Below the pieces are notes generated by a model that was given only the letters and a program-made list of their open reading frames with translations, did no database searches and was not told where the DNA came from. A DNA stretch of 64,000 nucleotides from assembly GCF_945859705.1 (NCBI RefSeq), contig NC_079137.1, forward strand, positions 36,887,554 to 36,951,553, written 5' to 3'. The position numbers and the translations under genes were made by a program. This document shows positions 45,783 to 58,469 of this stretch, piece by piece; the first letter of the stretch is position 1, and each line of letters opens with the position of its first letter. This DNA comes from Episyrphus balteatus (Eukaryota > Arthropoda > Insecta > Diptera > Syrphidae).

Positions 45783-47394
45783 AGTCTTAGTCTTAGTCTT
45801 AGTCTTAGTCTCAGTCTCAGTCTCAGTCTCAGTCTTAGTCTTAGTCTTAGTCTTAGTCTTAGTCTTAGTCTTAGTCTTAGTCTTAGTCTTAGTCTTAGTC
45901 TTAGTCTTAGTCTTAGTCTTAGTCTTAGTCTTAGTCTTAGTCTTAGTCTTAGTCTTAGTCTTAGTCTTAGTCTTAGTCTTAGTCTTAGTCTTAGTCTTAG
46001 TCTTAGTCTTAGTCTTAGTCTTAGTCTTAGTCTTAGTCTTAGTCTTAGTCTTAGTCTTAGTCTTAGTCTTAGTCTTAGTCTTAGTCTTAGTCTTAGTCTT
46101 AGTCTTAGTCTTAGTCTTAGTCTTAGTCTTAGTCTTAGTCTTAGTCTTAGTCTTAGTCTTAGTCTTAGTCTTAGTCTTAGTCTTAGTCTTAGTCTTAGTC
46201 TTAGTCTTAGTCTTAGTCTTAGTCTTAGTCTTAGTCTTAGTCTTAGTCTTAGTCTTAGTCTTAGTCTTAGTCTTAGTCTTAGTCTTAGTCTTAGTCTTAG
46301 TCTTAGTCTTAGTCTTAGTCTTAGTCTTAGTCTTAGTCTTAGTCTTAGTCTTAGTCTTAGTCTTAGTCTTAGTCTTAGTCTTAGTCTTAGTCTTAGTCTT
46401 AGTCTTAGTCTTAGTCTTAGTCTTAGTCTTAGTCTTAGTCTTAGTCTTAGTCTTAGTCTTAGTCTTAGTCTTAGTCTTAGTCTTAGTCTTAGTCTTAGTC
46501 TTAGTCTTAGTCTTAGTCTTAGTCTTAGTCTTAGTCTTAGTCTTAGTCTTAGTCTTAGTCTTAGTCTTAGTCTTAGTCTTAGTCTTAGTCTTAGTCTTAG
46601 TCTTAGTCTTAGTCTTAGTCTTAGTCTTAGTCTTAGTCTTAGTCTTAGTCTTAGTCTTAGTCTTAGTCTTAGTCTTAGTCTTAGTCTTAGTCTTAGTCTT
46701 AGTCTTAGTCTTAGTCTTAGTCTTAGTCTTAGTCTTAGTCTTAGTCTTAGTCTTAGTCTTAGTCTTAGTCTTAGTCTTAGTCTTAGTCTTAGTCTTAGTC
46801 TTAGTCTTAGTCTTAGTCTTAGTCTTAGTCTTAGTCTTAGTCTTAGTCTTAGTCTTAGTCTTAGTCTTAGTCTTAGTCTTAGTCTTAGTCTTAGTCTTAG
46901 TCTTAGTCTTAGTCTTAGTCTTAGTCTTAGTCTTAGTCTTAGTCTTAGTCTTAGTCTTAGTCTTAGTCTTAGTCTTAGTCTTAGTCTTAGTCTTAGTCTT
47001 AGTCTTAGTCTTAGTCTTAGTCTTAGTCTTAGTCTTAGTCTTAGTCTTAGTCTTAGTCTTAGTCTTAGTCTTAGTCTTAGTCTTAGTCTTAGTCTTAGTC
47101 TTAGTCTTAGTCTTAGTCTTAGTCTTAGTCTTAGTCTTAGTCTTAGTCTTAGTCTTAGTCTTAGTCTTAGTCTTAGTCTTAGTCTTAGTCTTAGTCTTAG
47201 TCTTAGTCTTAGTCTTAGTCTTAGTCTTAGTCTTAGTCTTAGTCTTAGTCTTAGTCTTAGTCTTAGTCTTAGTCTTAGTCTTAGTCTTAGTCTTAGTCTT
47301 AGTCTTAGTCTTAGTCTTAGTCTTAGTCTTAGTCTTAGTCTTAGTCTTAGTCTTAGTCTTAGTCTTAGTCTTAGTCTTAGTCTTAGTCTTAGTC
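45783..47394 (+). repeat. Hexanucleotide satellite (TTAGTC)n, about 1.6 kb, 268 units
   Basis: The 6-bp unit TTAGTC is repeated for 1,612 bp. It is perfect apart from four consecutive TCAGTC units near 45808-45834 at the left end. Because the unit is six bases, five of the six frames are stop-free inside the array, which gives false Leu-Val and Lys-Thr polymers of over 550 residues. The array is bounded on the right by AGTCATAAAG. The near-total purity over 1.6 kb suggests recent expansion or homogenisation, or an assembly that picked one consensus. Confidence 0.98.
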
Positions 47395-47399
47395 ATAAA

Positions 47400-47475
47400 G
47401 AAAATGCAAATTTAACAATACTGGACCAGGAATTGCCTCTTGCGGCACTCCACTTATTACGCCCCCTATGATCAG
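47400..47475 (-). pseudogene. Fragment of a non-LTR reverse transcriptase (domain with SGVPQ)
   Basis: On the minus strand the sequence reads GGVISGVPQEAIPGPVLLNL, which matches the S-G-V-P-Q-G-S-x-x-G-P-x-L-F block of non-LTR reverse transcriptases, with the usual GS replaced by EA. The frame then runs straight into the hexamer array. Only about 25 residues are left, so the clade cannot be named. Confidence 0.7.
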
Positions 47476-49210
47476 GGGCCCTAACTAATCGCTTTTTTTC
47501 CAGACCGACCTTGGTTGCTTTGGTAACTAGGTTGTGTGCATTTTTAAATCAAATAACAAATGAGTAAGCTGCAGAGTGTGTCTCTTTTGTAGTGCTTGTT
47601 GCACTATGCAACAAGTTGTCTCCGATACCCGCCATCGGCAGAGCACGCTCGCCGCTGGGGAAATGGTGAAATGCTGTTGTAAAACTATACAACCGGCATA
47701 ATATGTAATTGTATTTGTAATGAACCTCTACCTACTTTACTGACTTCGTGATGAAGTGAAAACTATCTATTAGATACCAAATTGTATCGCAGTCATCATC
47801 ATGAACAAACACACACAAACAAAACTCATAGTGGATTGTAAAATGTAATTGAAAATCAATGATGGCGATGGTGAAGTTTGTCACTGCGACATAATGGTGA
47901 ATGTATGTGCTAAAATTTTCACCAGAAATTGACAACTTCACGTCAAATTCGAATGCAAGTTAGTAGGTGCACTTGGAACGTGAGCTGAATTTTGAAGACA
48001 AAACAAAAATATGTACAAGAGATAGAAAAAAATAATGTTGGTATATAATTGAATTTGTTATGGAACAAAGGCTATTAGTGCGGATATATTTTTGATTGAA
48101 TAACACAAGGAGTATTAAGTGCACACGATTTTGGACAAAATTGATGGGTTTTTGGTTGGTTGGTTTGTGGTTTTATTGTATTTGTTAGTGACAAAGCTGT
48201 AGTAATAGATTAAGTATTCATTACTTTGTAAAAATATGAAGATTTTTTTTTTTTGGTTTTCCCAAAAAGTTTAGTGGTTGTTGGTTGGAAAACTATTAAC
48301 GACTTTGCATAATTGAAGCAATAATGGATGTACAGTGTTTAAAGTTCGGGTCACGTTCTCCTAAAAATGTACCTAAATCAATTTTTAAATGCGCTGCAAT
48401 AATATCTTGTAGCAAACTATTTTCATTATTTATTTTGTACAGCTTCTTCAACTTCGTGCTGCTGTATTGAAGATACGTACGGCAAAGGATTTTTTTCAAC
48501 GAAGTTCAAATATAACTACAGAATATGTTGAAAATTCAGGAACTTGTATTTGGAAAATGTTAAATTTGATAGAAGACAAAAGCCGCAAATAACTTTCATT
48601 GATTTATTCTCAATTTTCGAAGAAATTATGAATGAAATAAGAATATCAGAAAGTGATTCATGGATCGTTATCCTTAAAGTCTATTCATTTTATAAATTTC
48701 TTTTCAACTTTTGCTTTCGTTTCAAAATTTTGGTTGAAATTATTATTAATTTTGAAACTTTACAACGTTAACCAGGTTTACCCAAAATTTGCAGCATTTC
48801 ATGAATACCCCTTATGTTCATCATAGAAATTGAAGCTTATTTTATGCTTATTTTTTGTGCAAAACACAAATTTTTAGGTCGCATGGTTTTTGAGTTAAAT
48901 AAGGCTGAAGGTAGACAAATTTTTATAGCCACAAAGGTTTTTTTTTTTTTGCAAACTTCCGCTAAAATAATTACTGAAATAATCTGACGAAAATAAGAAA
49001 AGTAATATTTTTGTATGTCCTAAATTTTAGTCTTTTAAATGTAGCTCCCAGGAGTCCTTTTTTATTTTAATTTTAAGTAAGTTTTAAAAGTTATTTTCAC
49101 GAAAGTTCAAATGAGATAATTTCGCAAAATATCTCATTTAATTTGACATTCGAAGTGATCTAATTTGCGAAATTATATAATTTACGGTCTAAGGAAAGGG
49201 CTTTTTAATA
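47476..49210. other. Intron filler; short GC-richer stretch at 47.5-47.7 kb
   Basis: A less AT-rich patch around 47480-47700 follows the reverse-transcriptase fragment and may be more of the same decayed element, but I could not align it to anything. The rest is AT-rich without features. Confidence 0.35.
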
Positions 49211-49699
49211 AGGGTATTCAAGTAACGAGATAATTTTCTACTTTGCAGAAAAATAGAAAATTCCGCAAAAAGTTTAAATGAACACCCCAGCAGAAAATAA
49301 TAGAGTAAACAAGGGAAACAAACAGCTGTTTGTTAAACGTCAAATTGAACTTGTTTAATTAAAAAAAAATATGTCAAGCTAATTTTGCAAATACTATGCA
49401 ACAATAATAAAAAAAATGTAATTTGCTCAAATATTTGTGGTTATCTGAATAATAAGACATAAATCGCGTTCAAAAACATATTCCAGATACGGGTATCTCA
49501 GATAGCCTATCCGATAGGTGATTGAACACACCCAAAGTTTGTCAGATTTTTTTTCTACGGTTTCTGCTTCAAATTAGTGAGATAAAATTCTATGATTTGC
49601 AGAATATTTTTCCCATACAAATTTTGACAGCTCATTTCTGCCGGTAGAAAATTCTACGGTTTCTACCTATGGGTTTTCTGCGTTTACGTGAATACCCCT
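49211..49699. mobile_element. MITE (489 bp) with AGGGTATTCA ends
   Basis: The ends AGGGTATTCAAGTAA and TTACGTGAATACCCCT are inverted with small differences. AATA flanks both ends (49207-49210 and 49700-49703). The interior contains phrases on TTCTGC/GCAGAA and GAGATAA(T/A) in both orientations. No ORF. Whether the duplication is TA or AATA is not certain, so the superfamily is left open. Confidence 0.6.
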
Positions 49700-52600
49700 A
49701 ATATATTTAAGGTTATGTTTAAAAAAAGTTTGTAGTCAGTCATCTAGATGAAACGAGCAAACAACCATTTGCTTATTTAAAAAAAATTCTGATAGTGAAA
49801 TATGGAATTGTCGTTTTTTGCTAAAACTGACATTTTTTTAATTGGCGTATATATCTCGTATATATGGACTATGGCGTATATAGGACTGGACCGATTTTAT
49901 TCAAAATTTACAACTAGATTTCTTATCATTTTAAAAAATTGTTTGTATCAAAACTTAAAAAAAAAAAAAAAATAATAAAATAAAATTTTTAAAAAAATAT
50001 ATTTTTTACAAGAATTTTCTTTTTCATTTTTCTTCTTATATCTAAAATTTCCAATGGATGAAAAAAAAACATTTTTTTAAACCGCTATTATCAGAATCAT
50101 ATTTTTCATTTCTGATTTTCTCGTAAACAACTCAACCGATTTCAATGAACTTTTTTGTAACAAAAAAACCGACTGTAAAAATTAAGAAGAATTTTCTAAA
50201 AAATCGATTTTAATTCTTGAAAATTTAATCTCAATTTGAATAAAGTCATTTTTGATTTTTGATTATGATATTAATCAACAACATTTTTGCATTATTGGAG
50301 AAAAAAATTAGTTTAATATGTTAATTTTAAGGTAAATTTGCAACAAATTCTCAAGCCAAAACATTGATCAACTTAAAAAAAAAAAATGCATTCTCCACTG
50401 TCGTGATTTTATGTTAGTTTAATGATTTCTTAAAGTTGTATATTTTGATAGAAACTTTTGTATTTAGCAGATTTGAATATAAACTCATTTAAAAAAAATA
50501 TATTCCGCAACTGTTTTTTTTTTTTTTTTTTTAATTTTAAAATTTTATCCAAGATAAAAACAACAGGTTCAGGATTGCAACATTAATATGTGGAAACGTT
50601 GAACTATAAAAAGGTGAATTTCACAGAGTAATTTTTTTACAACTTGCGTGAAATGTCAAACAAATATAGTTTCACAGTTTTTTTTTCACTTCTATTTGAT
50701 GTTGGAGAGCTTGGAGAGTTTCCACATCTATGAATAATATAGGAGCAGAGGAAGATTTCAAACAGCTATTCACTATTGTTTACATTCCAATTAAATAATA
50801 TTTTACTGCACTATATATTAAAATTGTGGAACCATATTTTTTGACATTAATTGTTAAATTAACTTTTTAAATTTCACAAAAAATGTAGTGCAGATGGATT
50901 AAATTTACAAAAGCTTAAGCAGGATATCGATCGAACTTATTTTATAGCTTAAAACGGTCATACAGCTTATACTAGTTCACTATATCAATAATGTTCAAAA
51001 CAAACACATTCAAACACTAATAAATGTTGAACAGAAAAACAGGTCACGTTATAGAAAAAAAATCAATTGAATCTTATTAATTAGAAAGTAGTGTCTCCAT
51101 ATAAAGTTACAAAAGAAATTTGTCAATATAATTAGTTGCTCATATAGCTGAAGATTTTTTTTCTTTTAGAGAAAAGGGCATTAGATTTTGGTATACAAGT
51201 AAAGAGACTACTTAAATCACACCAACAATTCGCAGTAATCATAAAGTTTTTTTTTTTCTATCACTTTACTTTTTTTCACAAATAAACTTTATTTATGAAA
51301 CTTTACTAATAAATTAAATAAATTAACAAAAAAAAACCGAAATTTTGTTATTATTTAATAGATTTTTCTTTTGTTTTTTTTTTATAAAAGAAACCACACA
51401 GAAAAAAATCAGTAAAGATACATCCGATCTCAACGTCTCAAGCCAAACTAAATTTGCAGAAACTTCAGCCTACCGGATTAGATGGCTTACTCTAACAAAC
51501 TATGGCAGTTTGAAGACTTCTTCGTTTACTACTGCTTCATTTTTTTTTTTCCTATTTTGCCGACATCTTCATCATGATAATAATGTTGCTACTGATGATG
51601 ACGACTTTGTGGAGCCAATATAGTGAGACCCGTTTCCCGGTTACTCAAGTATAGATTGTTTTAAACTTCTTTTTTTTTGTTTCAAATTTTCTATTAGTGT
51701 CTATCTAATCCTCATACATATACGTAAGATGTGCAATGTGTATCTTTAATAGTAATCTTTTACGCGAATATCTATTAGCTTATATCTTTTTGTTTTTATA
51801 TTAATTTTCCCCGATTTTGCCTCACATGTTCTTCTTCTTCTTGATCAAATTGCCTTTGGCTTGCAATTTTTCTTCTTCTTTTGTTCAATTTTAATCCATT
51901 GTGGGGCGCTATGCCAATATGAAAAGAACTGGAAAGTCTGGTGTATAGAGTAGGTATTAAAAGGAAGAAAAACTTGGCTTGAAAAGTATAACATCATGAT
52001 GATGGTTTAAAGCAAAACAGGTACCTAGATATCAAGTCATGGTGTGTACTCGTATGTCGGCTTGAGCTTGTCAAACTTCATATAAGTATTGAATTTGTTG
52101 TTATTTTTGCGAGGTATCTACTAGATACAAGATAGAAATGAGGCTCAGCACTAAAACCCAGTGAGAGCTCACATCACTTTAAAACGTCAATACTTGACGG
52201 TGGTGTTGCTGCCTTCTGCCACTGTTGTTGCTGCTGCAAGTAAATGGTGTGGATGTGCAAAAATTCAAAGTCGTGCGCCACCGATTGGTTTGGTCTGTTT
52301 CGTCGGTGGAATTTCACCTGGTTCTTGTAATTTTTTTTTTTTTTTTTTCAATTTTTTTGTATTTTTCTATTATCTTGTGCAATGAATTCAAGTGAAGTGT
52401 GATATTGCTGATATTTTTTTTTTTTTTTATTAATTTTTGTATTTTGAAAATCATTGGTTTGTGAAAATTGCTTCCTAGATTAGATTAACTTCTAACAAAA
52501 AAAAAAGTATAACTGAGTGCCCTCTATATACTTTTTTGGAAGAGTTTATTTTAATTGAGTTTCTGGTTACTATACTGATACTGTTTACTCAATTACTCAT

Positions 52601-54559
52601 ACTTCATATTCAAAAACCCCCTTTTAATCGATTAAAACAATTTAAATCTGAAATGTATATAAAAAGACCTCGCGGGCAAAGCAAGTGCACATCATCACAA
52701 TCACATCACAACCCCTTTTTCGCTTTGTGTTTTGAATTTGTTTTCAAATTAAAATACAACGAGAATAGATTAATCTAATTGAATTGGATGATGAAGCCTC
52801 GCTCGCCTGCATTCCACCATCATCATCACTAGATTGTGATGATGATGATGATGATTCGAGAGTTTGGGTTGCAGACCTTTAATCAAAAGCTATATACACA
52901 CAACTAACTAACAACACCCCCCAGGGAGAGAGACATATTCTCTATTATTTGACACTCTGGATAGGGTTGTTCAGAAAACGAATGCCACGAATAAACGAAC
53001 GAATTGAAGGCATCATGATCGTTTATTACAATGCCAATCATGACTGATTAGAGGACAGTCTGGTGGGAAAAATAATGTGTAGGAACTTTTTTTTCTGAGT
53101 CATCTTATATGAATATGCAAATTTGTGAAAATTCTTTAAACAAGCGGGTAAGAAGAAAATCTTTGTGAATTAAAGTTCCTTTAAAAATGATCTTAAAAAT
53201 GTTTTGTAATACCTATTTTAAACTTTTTAGATTTATAATCATGATTTACATTCTTTTTTTTTCAGTTAAATAAGACGAGTTCACGAGACCCTAAATTTTT
53301 ACTAGTGCGCAGTCTTATGCCTTAGCAACATTGGCTTAAGAAGTGAAAAAGTACAAAAGTGAAAACTTACAAAAATGATACAAAAAGCTTAGATTTTAAT
53401 GATGATTACTCCAGGTTTGTTTGAGGTAAATCAATTACAGATCCAAACAGAGTATAAGAATCAGAATGGAAATCCCAACCTAAAGGAGATGACCCATTCT
53501 TCTATAGAGCCTGGGCCCAGGGCGTACACCGACGAGACTAGTATTAAATGAAAGCTTATATTGAGCTCTAGTACTGAGCCAAATATTTTCAAAAATGCTT
53601 TTGGGAATTTCGAGATATTTGAGTCTGAAGTTGCGGACGGAAAAATAAAAAAAATCGGAATTTTTCGAAACAACTCTTCATAGCATCCGAAATATGGAAC
53701 CTAGAAAAACAATTTTGGTGCCAAATGAAAGGTTAGAGTCATACCTTTCGACTGATACTCATATCTTTTTCCTAAAATCAGTATTTTTTTATATATGGCT
53801 CTTAGACTTTTTTTTGAAAAAAATTCCGTAACACTGATTTCAACGACTGATATCTCGAAAAAATAAGTTATGACATACACTTTTTTTTACACCAATGCAA
53901 TCTTCAGTTTATAACCTTTTATTTATATACATAAAAGTAACATTACTTAAAAAAAAAAAACATATTATAAACAAAAATAACTTACAAAAAAAAAAATTAA
54001 TTAAAAAAAAATTAATATCATTTTTTTCTATTTTATTCAAACCTTAATTATAATAATTGATAATAAAGAACTATGGTTTTTCTTTAATGAAAATAATTAT
54101 AAGCCCTAAAAAATATAATATGCACACAAATAAAATGCGATAAAAAACATTTTATTCTTCTTAACATTAGGCTGACCAGGTGTTCTTTTCAACGGTAATA
54201 TTTTGTCAGGTTAAAGATTCTTCAATGCTACACATAGGTAAGCTTTTTTGATAATATTTTGTTCTCGACCGTTAGAAACCGACGCTTGACACTCACTCAG
54301 CAAGCTGATCGGAAAAAAATTGATAATAAGAGTACATTTAACTAAGTGAGGAAAAAGCATAAAAAATCATACTTTTTATTGATATCAAGTGAAAGTGCAT
54401 ATTTTTTAATACAAACTGATAAAATGAGTAGTAATAATTTGTGTGTTAACTGCAGAATTCGTTTGAATAATATAACTCAAGTGCGTAGTGTTGTTAATCT
54501 TATGATTCCCATGCGTTCTATATTAATCAATTGGATATCTCCAGAGCAAGTAACATATT
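49700..54559. other. Intron filler: AT-rich with poly-A/T runs and small microsatellites
   Basis: There are long T-runs at 50.5, 52.3 and 52.4 kb. A GATGAT microsatellite pairs with an upstream CATCATCATC run around 52818-52853, forming a small hairpin. A less AT-rich patch at about 52130-52330 carries a GTTGCTGCT-type run. No gene, RNA or complete mobile element is supported. Confidence 0.45.
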
Positions 54560-54800
54560 GTGCTGTTTGATTTTGAAAAGGGTATTCGATAGACAGTCAC
54601 GAAATTTGATATGTGTTTCCCTAAGACAAGTAGGGGTTGGGGAAATCTACTGGTGGATGATCATGGACTTTTAGAAATATGCAAAAACGAAGTTAAGGTG
54701 CCGCACGAGTCACCGAAGGCATCCCAATCAAAGTTGGTGTGCCTCAGGGAAGTTCCTTGAGTCCAATGCTCTTTTTCACAGTTCTTGACTTTCTGATTTA
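54560..54800 (+). pseudogene. Relic of an RTE-type reverse transcriptase
   Basis: The frame containing GIPIKVGVPQGSSLSPMLFF followed by TVLD (about 54714-54791) matches the V-G-V-x-Q-G-S-x-L-S-P-x-L-F-x-x-V-x-D motif typical of RTE-like reverse transcriptases. About 140 bp upstream FDFEKGIR resembles the F-x-D-x-E-K-A-(F/Y) block, then a stop. Frameshifts between the two blocks make it dead. Confidence 0.75.
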
Positions 54801-56829
54801 ATATAAGGTGAGATCCAAAAAAAAATCAGTTATTCTTTGCTCATAATGTAGCCATCATAAGTGGCAATCCATGCAACGAGCACTAAGTTTATGGGAGAAT
54901 GTTGAGGATAAAAAAGCATACCGCATTAGTACGAAAATTATAAAAAATCTATACTGTTCAGTTTCTGATTCACAAAGGTCTATTACAGGCATTTACTTAA
55001 TTGGAAAATATGTGGGATCTGATGCAGGGTCCACATTTGGTTGATCAACACATTCAAGTAAGTTGCAAATCAACAAACTGAACTATACTTCGCAAAACAG
55101 TGAAAAACAGAGAATTTTAAAACTTTGAGCGAGTATCGGCAGTATTTAGCAATATTCAATCGATCTAAAAAAATTATTGCCATCTAATAATCAGCAAAGG
55201 CTGAATATTTGTTGGGGTTTCTCAGAAAAGAATTCTACAAAAAATAAAATTAAAAGTTGCTTAAAATGTAAAAGTTTTTTATTGCTTCACAGAATTAAAA
55301 TTTTAATTTATTTTATTTATAAAAATGTAAAAATGGTTTAAAAAAAACGAGAAAAAATCTTTTAGAATGGCTTACATCTCCAAACTAAGTATGCCATTTT
55401 ATTTCTTGTACAACATAAAATTTTTTTTCGAAAATTGTAGGAACCATTTTTTTTTAAATAAAAAATTTGGTATTATATTCTTAAGAAATCATTATTCGAC
55501 ACATAAAAACAAAATTTCAAAAAAAAAATTATGGAACCGTTTTCAAAAAATTAATTTTTCAAAAAAAAATTTTGAAAATTTTGAAAATTTTAAGACAAAC
55601 GCTTCTGTGTAAAAATTTTTGGTTAAAATGGGTTTAATGGTTTATGAGAAAGTCAGAAATCAAGAAAACGGTCCCATGGCAGGTAACGTTAATAAATGGT
55701 TCAAAACATATTTTTTTATTTCAAAAGTAAGACTTTATTTTTTTAGGTACATGTATTTTTTGTAATCAAAACCGTAAGAGCCGTTTTCGAAAAAAAGTAA
55801 AATCAATTTCCAGTCTAAAGAATCACCAAAAAATATTAATTGCCAAGTTCGAAGAAAATCGGTTCAGTAGTTTGGGCTGTAGGTCGAGATAGAGGCAGAC
55901 ACACAGACAGACAGAATTGCGAGACCCAATTTTTTTTTCATTCGTAATGTCATGTCTTATTGCCTACACATCAATTATTTGGCCCAGTTTGTTCCAGAAA
56001 TATTTTTGAAAAATAAAGTACCCGGGCGCCATTTTTTATAGGTTTAATATGTTTGCTTCTTGCACTGATATTAGAATAGGTACAATAACTTTTTGCCATT
56101 TTTTTATCATTTAACCAATATATGTTTGAAAGGAGTTATAGTTGATGTTTAAACTTGATAAATTAAACTAAATGTCCTCAACTTGTTTAGTCAATTTCTA
56201 AATATTTATTTGAAACTCATACTTTACATAGAAAGTATCTTAACTTTCACAACAGACTGTTGGAACAATGTACATCAACATCACATTTTCTGATTGCCAA
56301 TTACTATAGTTACGTTATTACAAACATCAAATAACAAAAAAAGGTGATTCATGAATTTAAAATGCGCTCAGTATTGCGCAGATATTGTACTTCTCGTTGT
56401 CTTGCAACTATTAAAAAAAAATAAAAACAGCACTATATGGCTAGTAAGACATATACATGAGTAACTTTGGTGATTGTCAGTCATGTAATCAAAATTGATT
56501 TTGATTAAAATCAATTTGCCATTGTGCACGATATAATAAAACATTTGTTTTCTTGTTGTTGTTGTTTGTATTTTCAGATAGAATCATCGTAACTTTGTTA
56601 TTAAGATTGTTGCATTAAAGTAAGATACTTTTTTACACGTAATAAAAAAAAGACACCCCTGGAGAAGGGTGTGTGATGAAATTGCGTTGTTCGAAATTGA
56701 GTAGTTTGTTTTAATTTTTATAGTTTTGTTTATTTTTTTTATGACTTTAAACTTTAAAGTCCAATGACGATATATTGATAGTTTGGAGTAAGGGAATACA
56801 TTTTAATGATTGTTTTTAAATTAACTCAC
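54801..56829. other. Intron end region with a retroelement 3' UTR-like phrase
   Basis: At about 55852-55930 the sequence contains TTCGAAGAAAATCGGTTCAG, TAGTTTGGGCTG, then CAGACACACAGACAGACAGA. This A-A-A-T-C-G-G-T-T-C-A-G-T...CAGACAGACA text is common near the 3' ends of insect non-LTR elements. The rest is AT-rich filler. Confidence 0.5.
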
Positions 56830-56917
56830 CTTAAGTACAATAGATAAACTGCTGGCTGTTGCTGATTCGGAAAATACACTATCGTGCGATTGTGAGAGAC
56901 CATCTCGACTGAAATCA
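56830..56917 (-). CDS. CRACD/KIAA1211-like gene, upstream exon with the SHDSVF motif
   Basis: On the minus strand the acceptor TTTTCAG precedes 56917 and the donor GTGAGT follows 56830 (AAG|GTGAGT). The 88 bp start with the last base of a split codon, encode DFSRDGLSQSHDSVFSESAT plus nine residues, and end in phase 0, matching the exon at 26779. The segment GLSQSHDSVF matches the N-terminal A-L-S-H-D-S-I-F motif of vertebrate CRACD/KIAA1211 proteins, which is the main reason to join it with the exons 30 kb away. The exon is not the first: translation must start further upstream, beyond 56917. Confidence 0.8.
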
Positions 56918-58469
56918 CTGAAAACGAAAAAAATAAAATTCAATGCTGGAAAATTTTTTGAATAAAAAAAAAGAAACTTAATATTAAAGTTAAAATATTA
57001 CTTCGGTTATGTATTCAATTAAATTTGTTTAGATTTTAAACAAAAACAAGATTTAAGAACTAATTCTATCTGTCGGTATCCTTTTGAACTTTTGAAATCT
57101 CTTAGAATTATGGAATATTTTTCACATCGTTTTTCAAATAATGAATTGAAGGTAAACCATTTTGCACTGATAGACGACAACATATGAAATAATGATTTTT
57201 TGGATTAGTACTAAAACCAAGATCAAAATACTATTCTCATTAAACTAAAACAGGGTTGTAAAAACATAAATTCATACAAATGCGTTTTAAATTAAAAACA
57301 ATTAGGTATTAACTGCAATTAAAAAAAAAAACATTGACAAATTTTGTTTGCAAATGAAAAAAATCTTGCATTAAAAAACATTATTGCAAATAAAAAATTT
57401 TCTGCATTTAAAAACAATTTAATGCAAAATGTGTACGAATTAAATGTGCCCATGATTATGAAAGTTACTTACATAATAATTTTCTTATAACGATTTAATT
57501 GTATTTTTTTTATGAAATCATTTAATGCTTTAAAATAAACTTTACCCTTTAAATAATAATTATTTTTAGGCTAGATTTGATGGTATTTTTGGGAGTGACT
57601 TAGTCCACTTTCATAATTAAGGGCACAATTTTTTCTTTAGGAAGTTCTAAAACTTTACTTCACTTAAGAATTTTAACAATATTTATATGCAATTAACAGA
57701 ACTTTTTCGTCGCTTTTACAAGAATTTTCGTTTATTCAAGTGAACCGCAGTGTAAATTGTTTATTTCAACTATAATACTGAAGCTGAGGTAATCAAAATG
57801 GTCAAAATTGCAAATTTTCGAAATTTAAAGCAATTAAAAGAATAAAAAAAAAAAAATAAAAATAAAAACAAATTTTAAAATATTTTGGAAAAAACTTCTG
57901 TTTTAGGTTAAAGAACTCAGTACAGCAAATAGTAAATAAATAAATTTTTAGTTTTTTTAATTCCTTTTCAATATGCGAGCTCTTGTTCCTTGACCAAAGG
58001 AAAGTTTTCATTTAAATCATTTTATGTAAAAAAAAGGTCACTGTGGTGTATACGTAACATTTGTTTTTAATTAATTGAACCATTTAGTTTGTCTTATTCT
58101 GTTCATTTACATGATTTTTGATTGGTTGGATTTTCATGTTAGGTTAATAAAATTACAGAACAAACAGAAATGTCAACGTTTATCTCATTTCATTATATTA
58201 CTTTTGGTATTTAAACAGAAAAATGTTAAGGGCTATTCGATATTCAGGTGTGAATTTTAAATAAAAGAAAAATAAACCCAAGAATCGTGACCTCTCGGAA
58301 TTTAAGTGAATGCCAAATTAAAAATAATACTAAGCTTATCTATTGCACTATAACCCCCCCTCCCCTCCCTTTCCAATAGAGGAAAAAGATGACTGTACGA
58401 CAACTCTTTAAAAGAGTCATAGAGAATTAAGCTTTCATAATAGCACTTTACCCTTAAGGAAAAATTCTG
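56918..58469. other. Upstream intron or flank of the CRACD-like gene, nothing recognised
   Basis: AT-rich with A-runs at about 57320 and 57845; no exon with convincing splice sites was found on the minus strand. Confidence 0.4.

Larger units (their letters stand above)
26780..56829 (-). other. 30,050-bp intron of the CRACD-like gene
   Basis: The donor is GTGAGT at 56829-56824 and the acceptor TTTCAG at about 26785-26780 (minus strand). Both flanking exons meet in phase 0. The amount of protein between the SHDSVF motif and the CPI-like motif (about 130 residues) is close to that in vertebrate CRACD, so no missing internal exon is required. The intron is filled with mobile elements and repeats listed separately. 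Stretches such as 31940-32539, 34849-36497, 47476-49210, 49700-54559 and 54800-55829 show only AT-rich sequence with A/T runs. Confidence 0.75.

Noticed and set aside
45783..47394. A telomeric or interstitial telomere repeat
   Set aside because: The unit TTAGTC is six bases and differs from the insect TTAGG repeat; the position inside an intron gives no telomere context.
45604..47415. A 603-codon Leu-Val polymer ORF and an antisense 552-codon Lys-Thr polymer ORF
   Set aside because: Both are produced by the 6-bp TTAGTC repeat, whose length is a multiple of three; there is no biology in the frames.
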